From: Panorpa germanica
Taxonomy: Eukaryota; Arthropoda; Insecta; Mecoptera; Panorpidae
NCBI GenBank assembly: GCA_963678705.1
Contig: OY783203.1
Location: 1,178,001-1,242,000 of the forward strand
Reading direction: 5' to 3'
DNA length: 64,000 nt
Made by a program: the position numbers and the translations under genes. The first letter of the stretch is position 1, and each line of letters begins with the position of its first letter. Below, one piece after another: positions 1 through 11,958 of the stretch. The notes under the pieces were generated by a model. That model saw nothing but the letters and a program-made list of their open reading frames with translations, was not told the origin of the DNA and searched no databases.

Positions 1-2863
1 AAATCAATTAGTGACAAAAGTTTATTAATTAGTTTTTCCGCCAATTTGTCACACTCAGTCTCAACTCTTGATTCTCAGCATAGACTATTTCGTAAGTTTT
101 TAAATCACTGAAAATGGTTGCCTACAACCTCCTATCGTTGAGGTTTAGCTCAGTAATATTAATATTTATTTGCAAAACTTAATTAGGGCAGAATTAAATC
201 AATTATTATTAAAACTAATAAATAGATAGAAAGAAAATATGACATTGTTGTATTTAATTAACTTAGTAAACTAAAATCCATTTTTTTAATCTTTTTTTTC
301 CTTATTGAAATATAAGCTAGTTAGTAAAGACTCGATTAATGTTTTGATAGCTAAGTAATTAGACTATTACGCATCATGAAACTGATTGTGAGGCTCAGCT
401 CACTTTTAAGATGTTCTTTGAATCTTATTGTTTTATACATACGAAATCAGTGACGTAGATTTGACTTTCTTGCGCCCACAATATGTTGACTTCCATCTCA
501 ACGACTCAATGGCTCAACTGCTCAACGGTATCTTCACCCACCTGATTTAGTTGATTCTTTTTAAAACTAGGTACATTCCGATTTTGATATCAAATTTCTA
601 TTTGAATTTATTATAAATGTAAAAATGTATTATTTATATGATGTTTTTATGTCCTCTTCTTATTTAGCTTAATTATTCGTTTACCGAAAATGAAACATAG
701 CATTTTACAAGAATACATGTATTTGATGAGATTTGAGTTATAAACTCCACAGCTGTATTTAGGTCAAGTCGCAAATCACATATAGAATACGTAGCATGAC
801 TCAAGTCCGCTCTAAGCCGTTCTAACGTTCATTTGATGCCACTGCCACAACGTCCTAAGAGGCAACCATTGTGTTTTGCAAATTTGATAATTAGTTGAAA
901 TAAAAGCAGAATAAAAAAAAAAGTTATTGGCAGTCTATATGTCCCTATCATTTACCCTAAAATTTCTTACCATATTCTATGTGTGAATTGTCGCTTAGAT
1001 CAGATTAGCTTGAGCTGTAATGAATTCTGTGAGTTATTTATAGGAATTACTTTCCTATACACCTTAAATTGTACTTAAATGAGCTAAGCTCCAAATGTCT
1101 TCCATATTGAATAGTTTGTAGTTCGTGCGTAGTAATCGAAAGCAATGTACAACGAATTTGAGATCGAACTATTTGAGATACGAGTAAGTACTCGTATCAG
1201 ATTAAGGAATGAATATAAAATGATTTAATTATAATATAATTAAACCTGTGACCTTTAAGTGACCTTAACCATTCATGTTTATCGACAAAGTGCCATCATA
1301 GTATTTAAATGTTTCTCTTAGAACACTGAAATATATAATATGTTTTATATAAAGTGTTTACCGATATATTGTACATTTACATTTATACAGGTAACTGGAT
1401 GAAAGCAGCAGGATAATATAATAGGATATATGTACTAGGATATGTTTATTCAAATATCCTGTTTATTTATTTATACGCTTGTTTATATTTTATTTTATAT
1501 GTTTTTTTATTATTATTTTATTTGTTATTATTAAATGAGTGTTTGCAATTATTGAGAGACTATATTTTGGGATAGATTATATAAATATATATCCCGATAA
1601 CGATTTTTGTATATTTCTTTACCTCTCTAACGTAACGGGTTTGCTACTTGCTACGATTTACGTTGCTCCAGTCAATGAAATGGCTATTATTAGATAAGAT
1701 GTATACATAACTTGAGTACATATGTAATAATAAAGATCAGAAACTTACTGAGGGTGTTACAACACGAACATAGGTGCCAATTCGACGCTAGGTTCACAGC
1801 CTTATCTATTACAATCGGATCATACATCAATTTATAAATGGAGTCGCTCACTCCGCTCAGGATTGCCATTGCTTTGTGATTGGATTGTAACAGAGAAGAT
1901 GCTAATTTGTAGAAATAGAAATAATGGTTATACAAAATATAAATCAACTTGAAGTTTCTGCATATTAACACTACACAGCCAGCTGGTATTGGTAAAAATA
2001 TTGCCATCTCACTCTGCCGTACGTTGTAGTCCATTGTCGAGTTTTAAGTTGGAAATCTTTAAGACAAAATTATTCGATATAAATCGCTTTATTTTGGGAT
2101 TCCATTCAGAAGTATTATAACAGAGTAAAAATATTATAATTTGACACAAATTTGAAAGTGTAATACTCTGAATAAAATTTCAAAATGCCGGCCCGGCCCT
2201 TCGACTCGTGATCTAATTTGAATCAGTGGCACCTAATTCGCTGTTATTAGTAATAATAAGATTTTGTATTGTTTAAACAATAACACGATAAAATAATATT
2301 CTTTAAACAATACAAAATATGAATAATGTTTCAAAGGCATTTTCTTTGTACAGTCAAATATAAAAAAAAGGTTTGCTCAGGAATTAACCATTCCATTATT
2401 AATATATTTTTATTATGATTAATAAAATAAATCGTTTGATTTATAAACGATTGAAAATAGGGTAATTAATAATTAAAATAATACAAATATAATGTTTTGT
2501 AAATAATGTATTTATTAAGAAAATGATACAAGATAAATTACTCGTAGATTGTTTAAATAAAATTCAAGTTTATAAAGTATATATTCAAATTTTATTTATT
2601 GATTATAAATTAATACATATATTAACAATTAATTAATATTAACAAATTAAATTTAACAATATAATATTAGATAATGATAATAGAATAGGTTAAAGTGATA
2701 TATGTGAAAATATAATTATAACCAGTTTACTAGAATACAAAGAAAAATAAATATTTTATTATTTTATATAGTTAAATCATTATTGTATTTATTGTTTAAA
2801 TGTTACATGCGTAAATATGTTACTATATTATCATGAGATTAGGCCGTAACTAGCATATGTTGA
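1..2863. other. AT-rich non-coding stretch
   Basis: I see no gene here. The stretch is AT-rich with long A/T runs. A near-perfect palindrome built on TACGAGTA/TACTCGTA sits at about 1177-1198. A minus-strand open frame at 1690-2034 ends next to a GTAAGT but has no recognisable domain and is short enough to occur by chance in DNA of this composition. Confidence 0.6.
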
Positions 2864-3008
2864 AAGGTAAGCGTCCGCACGGTTCGTATCAGACGTGGAA
2901 GGGTTTTTAGTGCTATCTAGTCGTACAAATGTACGTAGAGCGCAGTTGGATAGCCGTCTCTTCCACATTTCATACAACAAATCTAACGTGCTTGTAGACG
3001 CTTACCTT
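2864..3008. mobile_element. Small MITE-like element with inverted ends
   Basis: A segment of about 145 bp begins with AAGGTAAGCGTC (2864-2875) and ends with the exact reverse complement (2997-3008). The next inner bases also match imperfectly (CGCACG on the left, CGTGC on the right). The inside is GC-richer than the flanks and has no open frame. This is the look of a miniature inverted-repeat element. I cannot define a clean target-site duplication, so the exact ends and superfamily are open. Confidence 0.6.
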
Positions 3009-3239
3009 AATACATCGTCATCGGTAAAAAGGAGTTATATGGAAAATAAAACATAGTCGTATATTTAACAAGATTTATTCAAAAATTTATTTCGATTTAT
3101 TCTAACATTTTATTAATTTACAAAAAATTATAGACCGAAATATACTCAATTAAAGATTGCGGTTTGTTAAATTAAACACCTTAATTAAGAACTTTCTAAA
3201 CTATTTCGTATACTATTTACACACTTGCGTACATATGCT

Positions 3240-3330
3240 ATAATACGAACCGTATAAAAACTGCCAACATAGTAGGAGGTCGTCCGTGGAATCATTTAGC
3301 GTCGGAAAAAGGCTGATGCTTAAATTAAAA
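3240..3330 (+). repeat. SINE 3'-part fragment
   Basis: This matches the 3' half of the tRNA-derived SINE found throughout the window. It carries the phrase ACTGCCAACATAGTAGGAGG followed by a diverged version of the GCATCGGAAATAGG block and an A-rich end. The tRNA-like head is missing, as expected for a 5'-truncated copy. Confidence 0.55.
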
Positions 3331-3399
3331 AAAAAATAAACATATAATAGCCTATATATTTTATATATTAATAAGAATTATGTTATTATGATTTAACAT

Positions 3400-3642
3400 T
3401 TTATTTTTATTATTTCCGATACTGAGTCCTACCATCGACGACCTCCTACTATGGCTTTTGTAGCGTTATGAACTAATATATGTTACAGCACTGCTGCCTA
3501 ATAAGTTTATGATTATGTATATAAATAATCAATTTAAATTTGATAACAGCCAAACTCAGAAAATATAGCTCTGGTCCGGGGATCGAACCCGAAGACACAG
3601 CAGTTAACGTCGAGCATCATTGCCCTCACCTACTGTGTCGTC
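3400..3642 (-). repeat. tRNA-derived SINE, near full length
   Basis: Read on the minus strand, the copy starts with GACGACACAGTAGG and has a polymerase III box-B-like GGTTCGATCCCCGG (plus-strand 3574-3590). A body containing TTTTCTGAGTTTGG follows, and the tail carries the CATCGACGACCTCC and CGGAAATA blocks on the appropriate strand. The same head, body and tail recur at about a dozen places in the window, which defines the family. A box-B-like motif in a short dispersed repeat points to a tRNA origin. Confidence 0.75.
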
Positions 3643-5181
3643 TTTTATTTATTGTTTTTTTTAACTATTTTGGAAAAGATATTGTTGAGAGAAATAATTA
3701 GGTAGACATAGTAACTTAAATCTCTAACAAAAGTTTTTCGGTTACCATCTAAATTTTTTTACCTAATATACAATTTCTTGTGACCTATTTTACTACTTTT
3801 AAAAAAATAAATCTACTCTTTTCTACGCATTTTAAGGATTATAAAATCTGACGTCTTTTTTAAGATTTAAAGGCTATAAAATGAGACGCTTTATATTGAA
3901 TATTACTAGGTTTCCCTAAGTAGAGATGCACTCGTATATTTAACCGTATGTAATTCGTTGAACATTTCTAATCCGAGGGTTATGTAACAATAAAGCTATT
4001 TACCTTTACGCTGTGTTCTTGTGTTGTAGTTTCATTTATCACTGTCAAGTGTCAGGCGGACAATTCTCGTGTACCTACACTTTACTTTATTGCAAGTGCT
4101 AGTTTTTATTGACACTGAAGAAATAAATTTAAGTGCAACACAAAGGATGTAGGATGATCATGAAAACAGCACCTCGGTTGTGCTCGGGTGTTGATGTCAT
4201 GCATTTTGAAATCACCGATATTTTTTTATTTTTATTCTATTGGCACGTTATGTTTTGAACATACAATATACATTTATTTGCTTTTTGAGTTAAATGCGAT
4301 TTAACTGTAAACATTTTCAAAATTTGATGTCATGTCAACCAAATGAATTAATATAAATTCGATTTTCGCTTAGTTTTACTTTTTGAAAATATTATTAATT
4401 TTGTTTGTTGCTTTTTAGATTTAGAAAAACAAATTTTTTTAGTATTATAATTTTAGTAAATACGCATGAGTTGAAACAAACGAAATAAATTATTTACTTG
4501 CACAATAACGGAATAAAAAGAACATGTTTAAATTATGTTGACAAACTGACGTCAAAGAAACTTTCAAAATTACATTATTGCCTCAATTAAATGATTAAAA
4601 GAAACTAACTCTAAAAGTTTCAAAAGATGATTCTATAAAAAAAATTCTCCCAAAACTTATTGTTTCCAAATCACATTGGATTACTGCTCATCCCTACACT
4701 ACGTGGTCACATTTTGCCAAATATTGTTTATTACACATAATAAAATAAAAAGTTTACCTGTATATTGAGGAAAACGACGGTCACATAATAGGTTAGGTTA
4801 CATATGCGATAGCTAAGTTTATTTGAAGCTAAAGAAGTCAGGCAGGCGTCGTAAGACCCGGGCGATCACACTCATTGCAATGTATTTTGCTTAGACGACA
4901 TTCGTGTAGTGTTATATTTTGTTACATACAATAATATACTCAGTATGTGGTTTTCTCTGTCATACATACATTTGACTATGAGTTGGTAACCAATGCTGTT
5001 CGTAACATCAGTAATTCTTTGTAAATTTATAATATATAAAGTGTGGATCAAAAGTTCCATCTCTGAATGATTTTTTTTTCTTTTGCAAATTTTGTTATGA
5101 ATTTTTTATATACTCGTAGTTCGCCTTGTGGTAATTAGATACTTTTCTAGCTTCGTTCTAGTTTTTAATTTATATATATAT
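3643..5181. other. AT-rich non-coding stretch
   Basis: No gene is seen. A segment of about 50 bp at 3760-3815 (core TTGTGACCTATTTT) recurs diverged at 21148-21200 and marks a second, unnamed dispersed repeat. Confidence 0.55.
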
Positions 5182-5243
5182 ACATAATCAATTTAACTTG
5201 ATAACAACCAAGCCCAGAAAATATAACTCTGGTCCGGGGAGCA
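5182..5243 (-). repeat. SINE fragment
   Basis: A short piece covers the SINE body and the start of box B: CCCAGAAAATATAACTCTGG then TCCGGGGA on the plus strand. It breaks off before the rest of the tRNA-like head. It follows a short (TA)n run. Confidence 0.6.
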
Positions 5244-7418
5244 AACAGCAATCAGCACAATTATTGTGTCCTCTTAAAATTATTTAATTTTGCACTTACA
5301 TAATGTTTATATCTTTAAATCGGAGGTGCTAATTCATAACTTATAGTATTATTTCATAAAACTAAAATATCCAATTGTAACAATAACATAAATAATTACG
5401 TAGAAAACATTATACTTATAAAAATACATATACAATAAATAACCTCTATTAAAATTTATCAAGTTTTTATCACAGGCCAGAGGTTAATATCTATTATAAT
5501 TTTGTTTTTTTTATTTATTGAACAATTCATAATGAGTTTAGTGTTTTGATTGGTGTAAATTTGATTAAGAATTGTTTCCATATTAAGATTAGTATTACAA
5601 TGTTAAAAATATTCCTAAATTTAATAGACAAGTATGAACATATTATATTTGTACGATGTTTTTAGTTTTTGTTTTAATTTATTAAAATTAATATAATTCT
5701 ACAAAACAATTCTATTCAAATGTACTCTTGATTTACTTTAATGAACTTTTTTTCAATACACTGGTTGTAAAATATGGTTCAGAAATATTATGAAGTTTTT
5801 TTTTAATAGTTTGGTTTCAAATAAGTTTAGACAATTTAAATGTTTTAAGACTTTATATTCATGTAGCCTCAATTAAGAGTATCTACGTTTTTTAATGATA
5901 TTATTTAATTTAATTCTTTTTTTAAATCTTTGAGTTGCATTTTATATGTTACAATATAGATACAAAGTAGAATACCAAACCAGAAGTTCTTGTACTTTTT
6001 AACCACACTGAATGACTGCTTGTTCGTCCATTTTCTTTAAACCCACTTGAAGATGTTATCTGTAACAAAGAAAATATAATTGTTAGATTTAGTTATATTA
6101 GAGTTAGATTTGAAATCTAGCAACCGCTTATGAAAAGTGATACTTTGTAGGTGCCATAGCTACTGAAGATATTACGATTAGTGTAGAATTGTAGATTGTA
6201 AAACTACAGTACACTGTAATAACAATTGGTTGAAAAATACTTTTAGGCTACAACCGCACTGTGACAGTTTAATAAAAATTTGCAGTGCTGTTCTCAATTT
6301 TGTGTAAATATAGTAAAATCATAAAAGTAGTTTGTTCACAAGAATTTCGAATACGGCCACATTATTTGATATTTAGGTTATCGGGATAGCCAGAAAAAAT
6401 GTATACTGTCTGCCGTTAACTTTTTGTGTTATTTTTCTCATTTTTCTTAAAATAGAATTATGTAATTAAATTAAAAATAACATAAAAAGTTTTTTGGCAA
6501 CGGACTTGATTTTAATATATAGTTTTATACATTTTTAGATTTTAGTTACAATGTGAAATTCTGAATTAAAGTTAGAAGCCAAGATTTTCAATCCTTAAAT
6601 ACATAATTGAGATGTTTATTACGAATATGGGGCAAGTCCATTTTAAAAAATTAAGTTGATCATAACAGTAGATAGATCGGTTTATTTGATATGATTAGAA
6701 TTATGAAAATGATTTTTCTTTTAATTCTCAGCAAACGCATCTATTTTTGCCAAAGGTTCTAATTTACGTCAATTGGAATTGAAATAATTTTTCTCAAAAA
6801 CTTTCTGTCTCAAATGTAGAATTTTGACATTGGCATTAATGCTTTTGGCCACTGTTTAATTTTTCAACTTGTTGAATACTACTAAGAAAATTTAATTTTT
6901 TTATCGAATTCTTAAAAATGTTAATATAATAAATTTTGTAAACAAAGTCCAATGATAATTCTTATTCCTTAACTACCCCTATTTCGTTCTTAGTAAAACA
7001 GATATAACAATTATCAGCGTGCAGAGCAGATACCTAATTGATGATATAACATGTGATATACCAGGAATTTAAAGCATAAAACATTGGTCAGCTGAACATG
7101 ACACTAGATGTTGCGGTACACGGTACGTGGTGTCGATTAGGCGTCCCCCTACCCCCTACTCCCACTAGTCCCTTTGCAACGGCAATCAAATTCAAATGCA
7201 GCACGAATTCATATTTAGTCATATTAGCCACGTGGCACCATTGTTTTGAGATGTTAGATTTATTTACAATTATTCATCACAAAGAATTTGCTGACGGTGT
7301 ATATTTCCTTTATTCTAATTAATATGTATACTTTTAATTTTAATCATTCTGTGTCATCTTTTTATGTAATACATTTTAATATTTGTAATAATAAATGTAT
7401 TAAATATAAAAAATATTT
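5244..7418. other. AT-rich non-coding stretch
   Basis: No gene, RNA or defined mobile element is recognisable. The only GC-richer part is at about 7095-7220, which has a C-rich run but no convincing coding potential on either strand. Confidence 0.5.
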
Positions 7419-7556
7419 AGGTGGCAGAGTGAGCGAAAGTTCTGGGTTTGATTGTTATCAATTATGTTCATACATAATCATAAACTTATCAGGCAACGGT
7501 GTAGTCCACACATACACCACAAAAACTGCTGATAGAACCCAGCATCGGAAATAGGA
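7419..7556 (+). repeat. SINE copy lacking most of the head
   Basis: The body and tail of the family are present: TTCTGGGTTTGATTGTTATC, then CAGGCAACGGTGTAG, CACCACAAAAACTGC and AGCATCGGAAATAGG. The tRNA-like head is reduced to GTGGCAGAGTGAGCG without box B. Confidence 0.7.
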
Positions 7557-7694
7557 TGTTTTTATTAGGAACTATATCGATTTATTAAAAAAAGAAAATG
7601 TATTTACTTCTCATTTCCTCTTCTTGCTCCTTATGCGAACAATTTAAACTTATCTCGGGTCGGAAACGATCAATTCACGCCTAGCCATGACATC

Positions 7695-7904
7695 ATGCAG
7701 AGGAACAGAGGCCTATTCATCAGGGATGCTGATTCGGGACTTATGGATCAGGACATGTGTCTGAGAATCTTTGGATTGGACCGGGGAACACAAGGACCAC
7801 GAATTGAGAGATTAGAACAAGACATAGGACACAGAAAACTTGGAGATGCAACGTTGGAACTTCGATACATACACATTCGATTGGAATTGATTATTAATAA
7901 ATAA
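7695..7904 (+). other. GC-richer open stretch, function unknown
   Basis: An open frame of 69 codons lies in DNA clearly less AT-rich than its surroundings. The predicted peptide is charged, with many Arg, Asp, Glu and Leu residues and no domain I recognise. There are no convincing splice sites at its ends. It could be a decayed exon, a transposon remnant or chance. It is listed because of the composition contrast only. Confidence 0.2.
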
Positions 7905-10900
7905 ATAAGCGTTATAAAATTAGTGACTTTTAATTGAGAGAACCCAAACTTTAGACTTAAGGTTTACTTGCGTAAAAACCGGCCCATTTATTAAATTAAT
8001 TTGATATACATGAAAAAAGCCTCCGAGGTTTAAACGCTCAACGCGAAGTGTGACAGACATACTCGTACTTACTGATCTTGTGCTTTAGATATTAATTATT
8101 ATTTGTAATTATCTGTAAGTGCGTAATGTGGTGCTCACCCCCTTCCGTCTCCCATAGACGCGGCGCGACTCGACGTTACTTTGTTGCAATGCTATGTCAT
8201 ATATTTCCCACCCAATATCTCAGATCGTCGTACCTACCTTACTGATTGCAGCGCTGCTTACTGCGCTGGTTACTTGGTTACTTCGAGTAATGTGAACTGG
8301 TTTTATACGGTTACGGCTGCATATTTAAGAGTATGGTGTTAGCAACATTTTCTAATTATATTTTATATTTTTATGAGAGCATATATTCTTGACGTCAGTC
8401 AATTAGTGTATTTTCACAATTGATAGGAAGTATGCTGAAAAACATAGATAAAAAAGTGTCTAATTTTTTCCCCATTTTCTTTTCGCGATAGACTATTGAT
8501 GGAACCGTTTTTGCTATATCACTATACTAATTGTACTCAGTACTCAAATAATCATACACATGAAACATTATGTAATAGAAATATTAATTATATATAGTAG
8601 CAATAATTTGTAACTTTCATTGTGATTTAAAACACTAAACTAATTGGACAAATGTTCAAAATTTTGATATGAGAAATAACTTAGAAATATAAGTACTCTT
8701 CGTTTATCGGTGATACATAAGACGCTAACTGTCTACAACGTAAAACCAAATTTAGTTTTGTCCTGCTAGATTCGTATTTGAAACCACTGATGACCAGATT
8801 CTACTTCCTGGTTTACTTCATTGTAACCGCAATAGCGATAGTGATTATACATCATTCTTATACGTTGTTACTAGGACTAGGACCAAACTATTTAATCATT
8901 TTTCGTGTTTTTTGCAGTCTTAATGTACTGAAGCAAAATATGAAATAAGTATTTTTCATTTTTATAGAAAATATTACTTTTAATCAGGGCAGTGATCTAT
9001 AAGCGATGAACATCGAGTCGTAGGCGAGATTTTATTTTATTTACGACTCTTTAGTATTTTAATAATTACACTGCAATTTAACAATTTTCTGATTATACAA
9101 TCCCAGAAAAATCTATTGTTGGTTCAGAAATACTAGAACGTAATATGTAATAAAACTATTAAAAACTTTATTATTGCTAATGTTTAATTTTTCATTTAAA
9201 TTGAACTTTGTACAAAATATTCTTTATATCAGAACGCTTACAGAAGGTTGTAACAGACTGGAAAAGCGTACTCGTATATTTTACGGCAACAGGTCGCGAT
9301 ATTGACTGTAGCGGCCGATTTAAATCTAATTGCCTTGGATTAGGTATTATTTTAAGTCTTTCCCAGGGCCATTGACAATGTGGGTGAACCCGATTGTTTA
9401 GATTTGTTCATTGCATTTGGAAAGAAGTACTAATTGATCATTTATTGTATATTAAATTATTCATATGATAATGTAGCTTATATATTATGAAACTAGTCAC
9501 TGATAATCTAATTATAATTTAGGGAATTGTATCTTGTATTAAGGTTGTGCATCGGTATAATGTTATACATATATTTTTGTGCAATTATAAAAAAAATTCT
9601 TTATTATCCATTCGGATTTGAAGTAAATTTATTCAAAGTTTGAATCGTTTGTAATGGGAACAATAAAAGACAAACATTTTTTATTACTGTTTCCAATAAA
9701 AATAGCTGAAAATAGAGCTATTTTTTTTTAAAGAATTATGTATAAAATATAAAAAGTATCATTTCAAAAAGACAATGTGAATATTTTCTTCAAAAATTTA
9801 CGTATATGTATTTACATACATGTATTTTTAAAGCCGACAACGTTGATGATTAAGAAACTAAGATGTTTAAAAAACTTAGCCCCTTTTAAGCAGGAAACAC
9901 ATTATTGCGTGCCTTCTAACTACTAACTCTTAATTTTCATAAATATTCTGAAAAACGTTGTTGCGTGGGTTATTTTTCTCAGAGATTTTCTTTTATTGAC
10001 AAGTAAAAGCAATTCTCTTATAGCTTTTATTTAATCTATATAAAATATGTTCAGTTCAAACAAATGTTTGCAGCTGCAACTTTAAAGAACAGATCTCGAG
10101 AAGTAATCTGTTTTAAAACCCGCTAATTTGCATACAAACCACGCCGCGGGTTGCGGTACATCGATGTTCTACTGGTAGGGTCTAGTCTAGCCGACCGACA
10201 CTTGCCGACCGCTACTGTACATCTCTTGTTACTTATTGGGTAAATAATTATTTTAGAAAATATCCGCAATTACATTATTTTATATTTAGCAATAAGTTGT
10301 TTGTTGTACGAAAAGAAAACCGAGATTTGAACCATACAACTGTATATTGCGTACTAACGTTCCATTACTAGAATTTCAAATTCCAACCATACACAATGTT
10401 TAATCAATTATGTTTCCTCCACTTTTCGTTTTATGAAATTGACTTTTTTATATTCTTCCTCCTATTATATTTTCAGTTATAATGTAGTTGCGCAATTTAT
10501 CCTTATTTAAGCCTATACTTACATATTATTACTATTTATCTTATGATAAAAGCAAATTATTATTCAGTTTCCTGAAGTAATGATATATTGCATTTGCTTA
10601 ATTATTACAAATAATAATTATATTAATCTATCAGACACGTTCAAACATACTTAAAAAAAGATCAGAATAAATAGAGAAATTACAATATGTTAATAAAATA
10701 TATGTAATATCTTGCAAACAAATTTATTACAATCTGCCATACTGGAATTTCATTAAATATATGTATATACTTTTTCATTTTTATTTTGATAATTCATTTC
10801 TTTAAGGAGACTCGGGACCAGTCCATTATCGATTTACTTCTATTTGATTCTGTAACACAGCGGTCGGTCTATGGTGTTACTCCACATTATATGTGTTTAT

Positions 10901-11337
10901 AACAAGAATGCCTCTTCTAATTGAAACAGAGTTTTTCTTCTAAATATTACAGAATACACAGTCAAGGGGTCATAACCCATTTGCGTTGCAAACTAGTCAA
11001 CCCCTGTGCGCACGGGCTTATTGTCCTGTGTCCCCTTAATAAATCCCCGTTGCACGATTCGATATGTGACTCATCTCTTCGGCAACATATAGAACAATAC
11101 ATATGTCTGACAGTGTGCGTGCGAGCAGCGTACTTATATGTGTTGCGTATACGCTTGTGTATGTATACAGGTACAGCGATTTAAACTGTCATCCAGAGTA
11201 CAGTCGGATTAAAGTACACATGGATGAACTGAACTGTGATCGATTAAAAAAAAACAAATTTCTTTTGATTATTAAATCATTGCAGTGAGCAGTGATTAAA
11301 CAAGAAGACTTATTTATTTATTTTTTTTTTTTTTTAT
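7905..11337. other. Non-coding stretch with three GC-richer islands
   Basis: No gene is seen. GC-richer islands lie at about 8130-8330 (with TATAAAA on the minus strand near 8300), 9285-9420 and 10130-10215. They could be regulatory DNA or untranslated exons, but nothing in the sequence decides this. A phrase at 10985-11030 (GCGTTGCAAACTAGTCAACC) recurs diverged at about 35983-36025, so part of this stretch is another dispersed repeat. Confidence 0.45.
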
Positions 11338-11587
11338 TTAACGTCGGCCTATTTCCGATGCTGAGTCCTATCACCGACGACCTCCTTCAATGTTGGCAGT
11401 ATTTATGGTGTCGTGGCCTCATATATGTGGGCTACACCACTGCCTAAATAGTGTACGAATATGTATGACCATAATCAATATAAGTTCATAATAACCAAAC
11501 CCAGAAAATATATATCTGGTCCGGGGATCGAACCCGAAGACACAGCAGTCGGCGTCAAGCATCAATGCTCTCGCCCACTGTGTCGTC
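11338..11587 (-). repeat. tRNA-derived SINE, full length
   Basis: One of the best-preserved copies. On the minus strand it runs from GACGACACAGTGGGCGAGAG through box-B-like GGTTCGATCCCCGGACCAG and the TTTTCTGGGTTTGG body. It ends in the GGAGGTCGTCGGTGATAGG and GCATCGGAAATAGG blocks and the ACGTTAAATAAA terminus. It is about 250 bp long. T-rich sequence on both sides obscures the target duplication. It lies about 160 bp from an oppositely oriented copy. Confidence 0.8.
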
Positions 11588-11747
11588 TTTTTATTTATTA
11601 GATTTTCTAATTTATTTATTTTTTATTGTTTGTCTTCGACGTTGTTAATTAAATTATAATAATAATAAAAATAAATCTGTTTCATTTAAAACTGCATAAA
11701 TAATTTAGTTATAAATAGTATCGTTATTTGAATAACGTTATTGACAA

Positions 11748-11958
11748 GACGACGCAGTAGGGGAGAGCATTGATGCTTGACGATGACTGCTGTCTTCGGG
11801 TTCGATTCCCGGGCCAGAATTATATTTTCTGAGTTTGGTTGTTATCAATTTAAAGTTTAATCATAAACTTGTCAGGCAATGGTGTAGCTCACATATATGA
11901 GTCCATGACACCACAAAAACTTTCAACATAGTAGGCATCGTAAATAAATAAATAAATA
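11748..11958 (+). repeat. tRNA-derived SINE, near full length
   Basis: The head GACGACGCAGTAGGGGAGAG, box-B-like GGTTCGATTCCCGG and the TTTTCTGAGTTTGGTTGTTA body are intact. The tail is shortened after AACATAGTAGG and ends in (TAAA)n. Its head faces the head of the neighbouring minus-strand copy. Confidence 0.8.

Noticed and set aside
1690..2034. Minus-strand 114-codon frame ending beside GTAAGT, considered as a first exon
   Set aside because: No domain, and by a rough composition estimate one or two open runs of this length are expected by chance in 64 kb of such AT-rich DNA. The adjacent donor-like GTAAGT is not enough.
7098..7322. Plus-strand 74-codon frame over a C-rich patch
   Set aside because: The composition is uneven, there is no domain or splice context, and the frame is only open by virtue of the short GC-richer part.
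11521..11840. Box-B-like GGTTCGA sequences considered as tRNA genes
   Set aside because: They sit inside the SINE heads with the common SINE body following. The rest does not fold as a tRNA cloverleaf.
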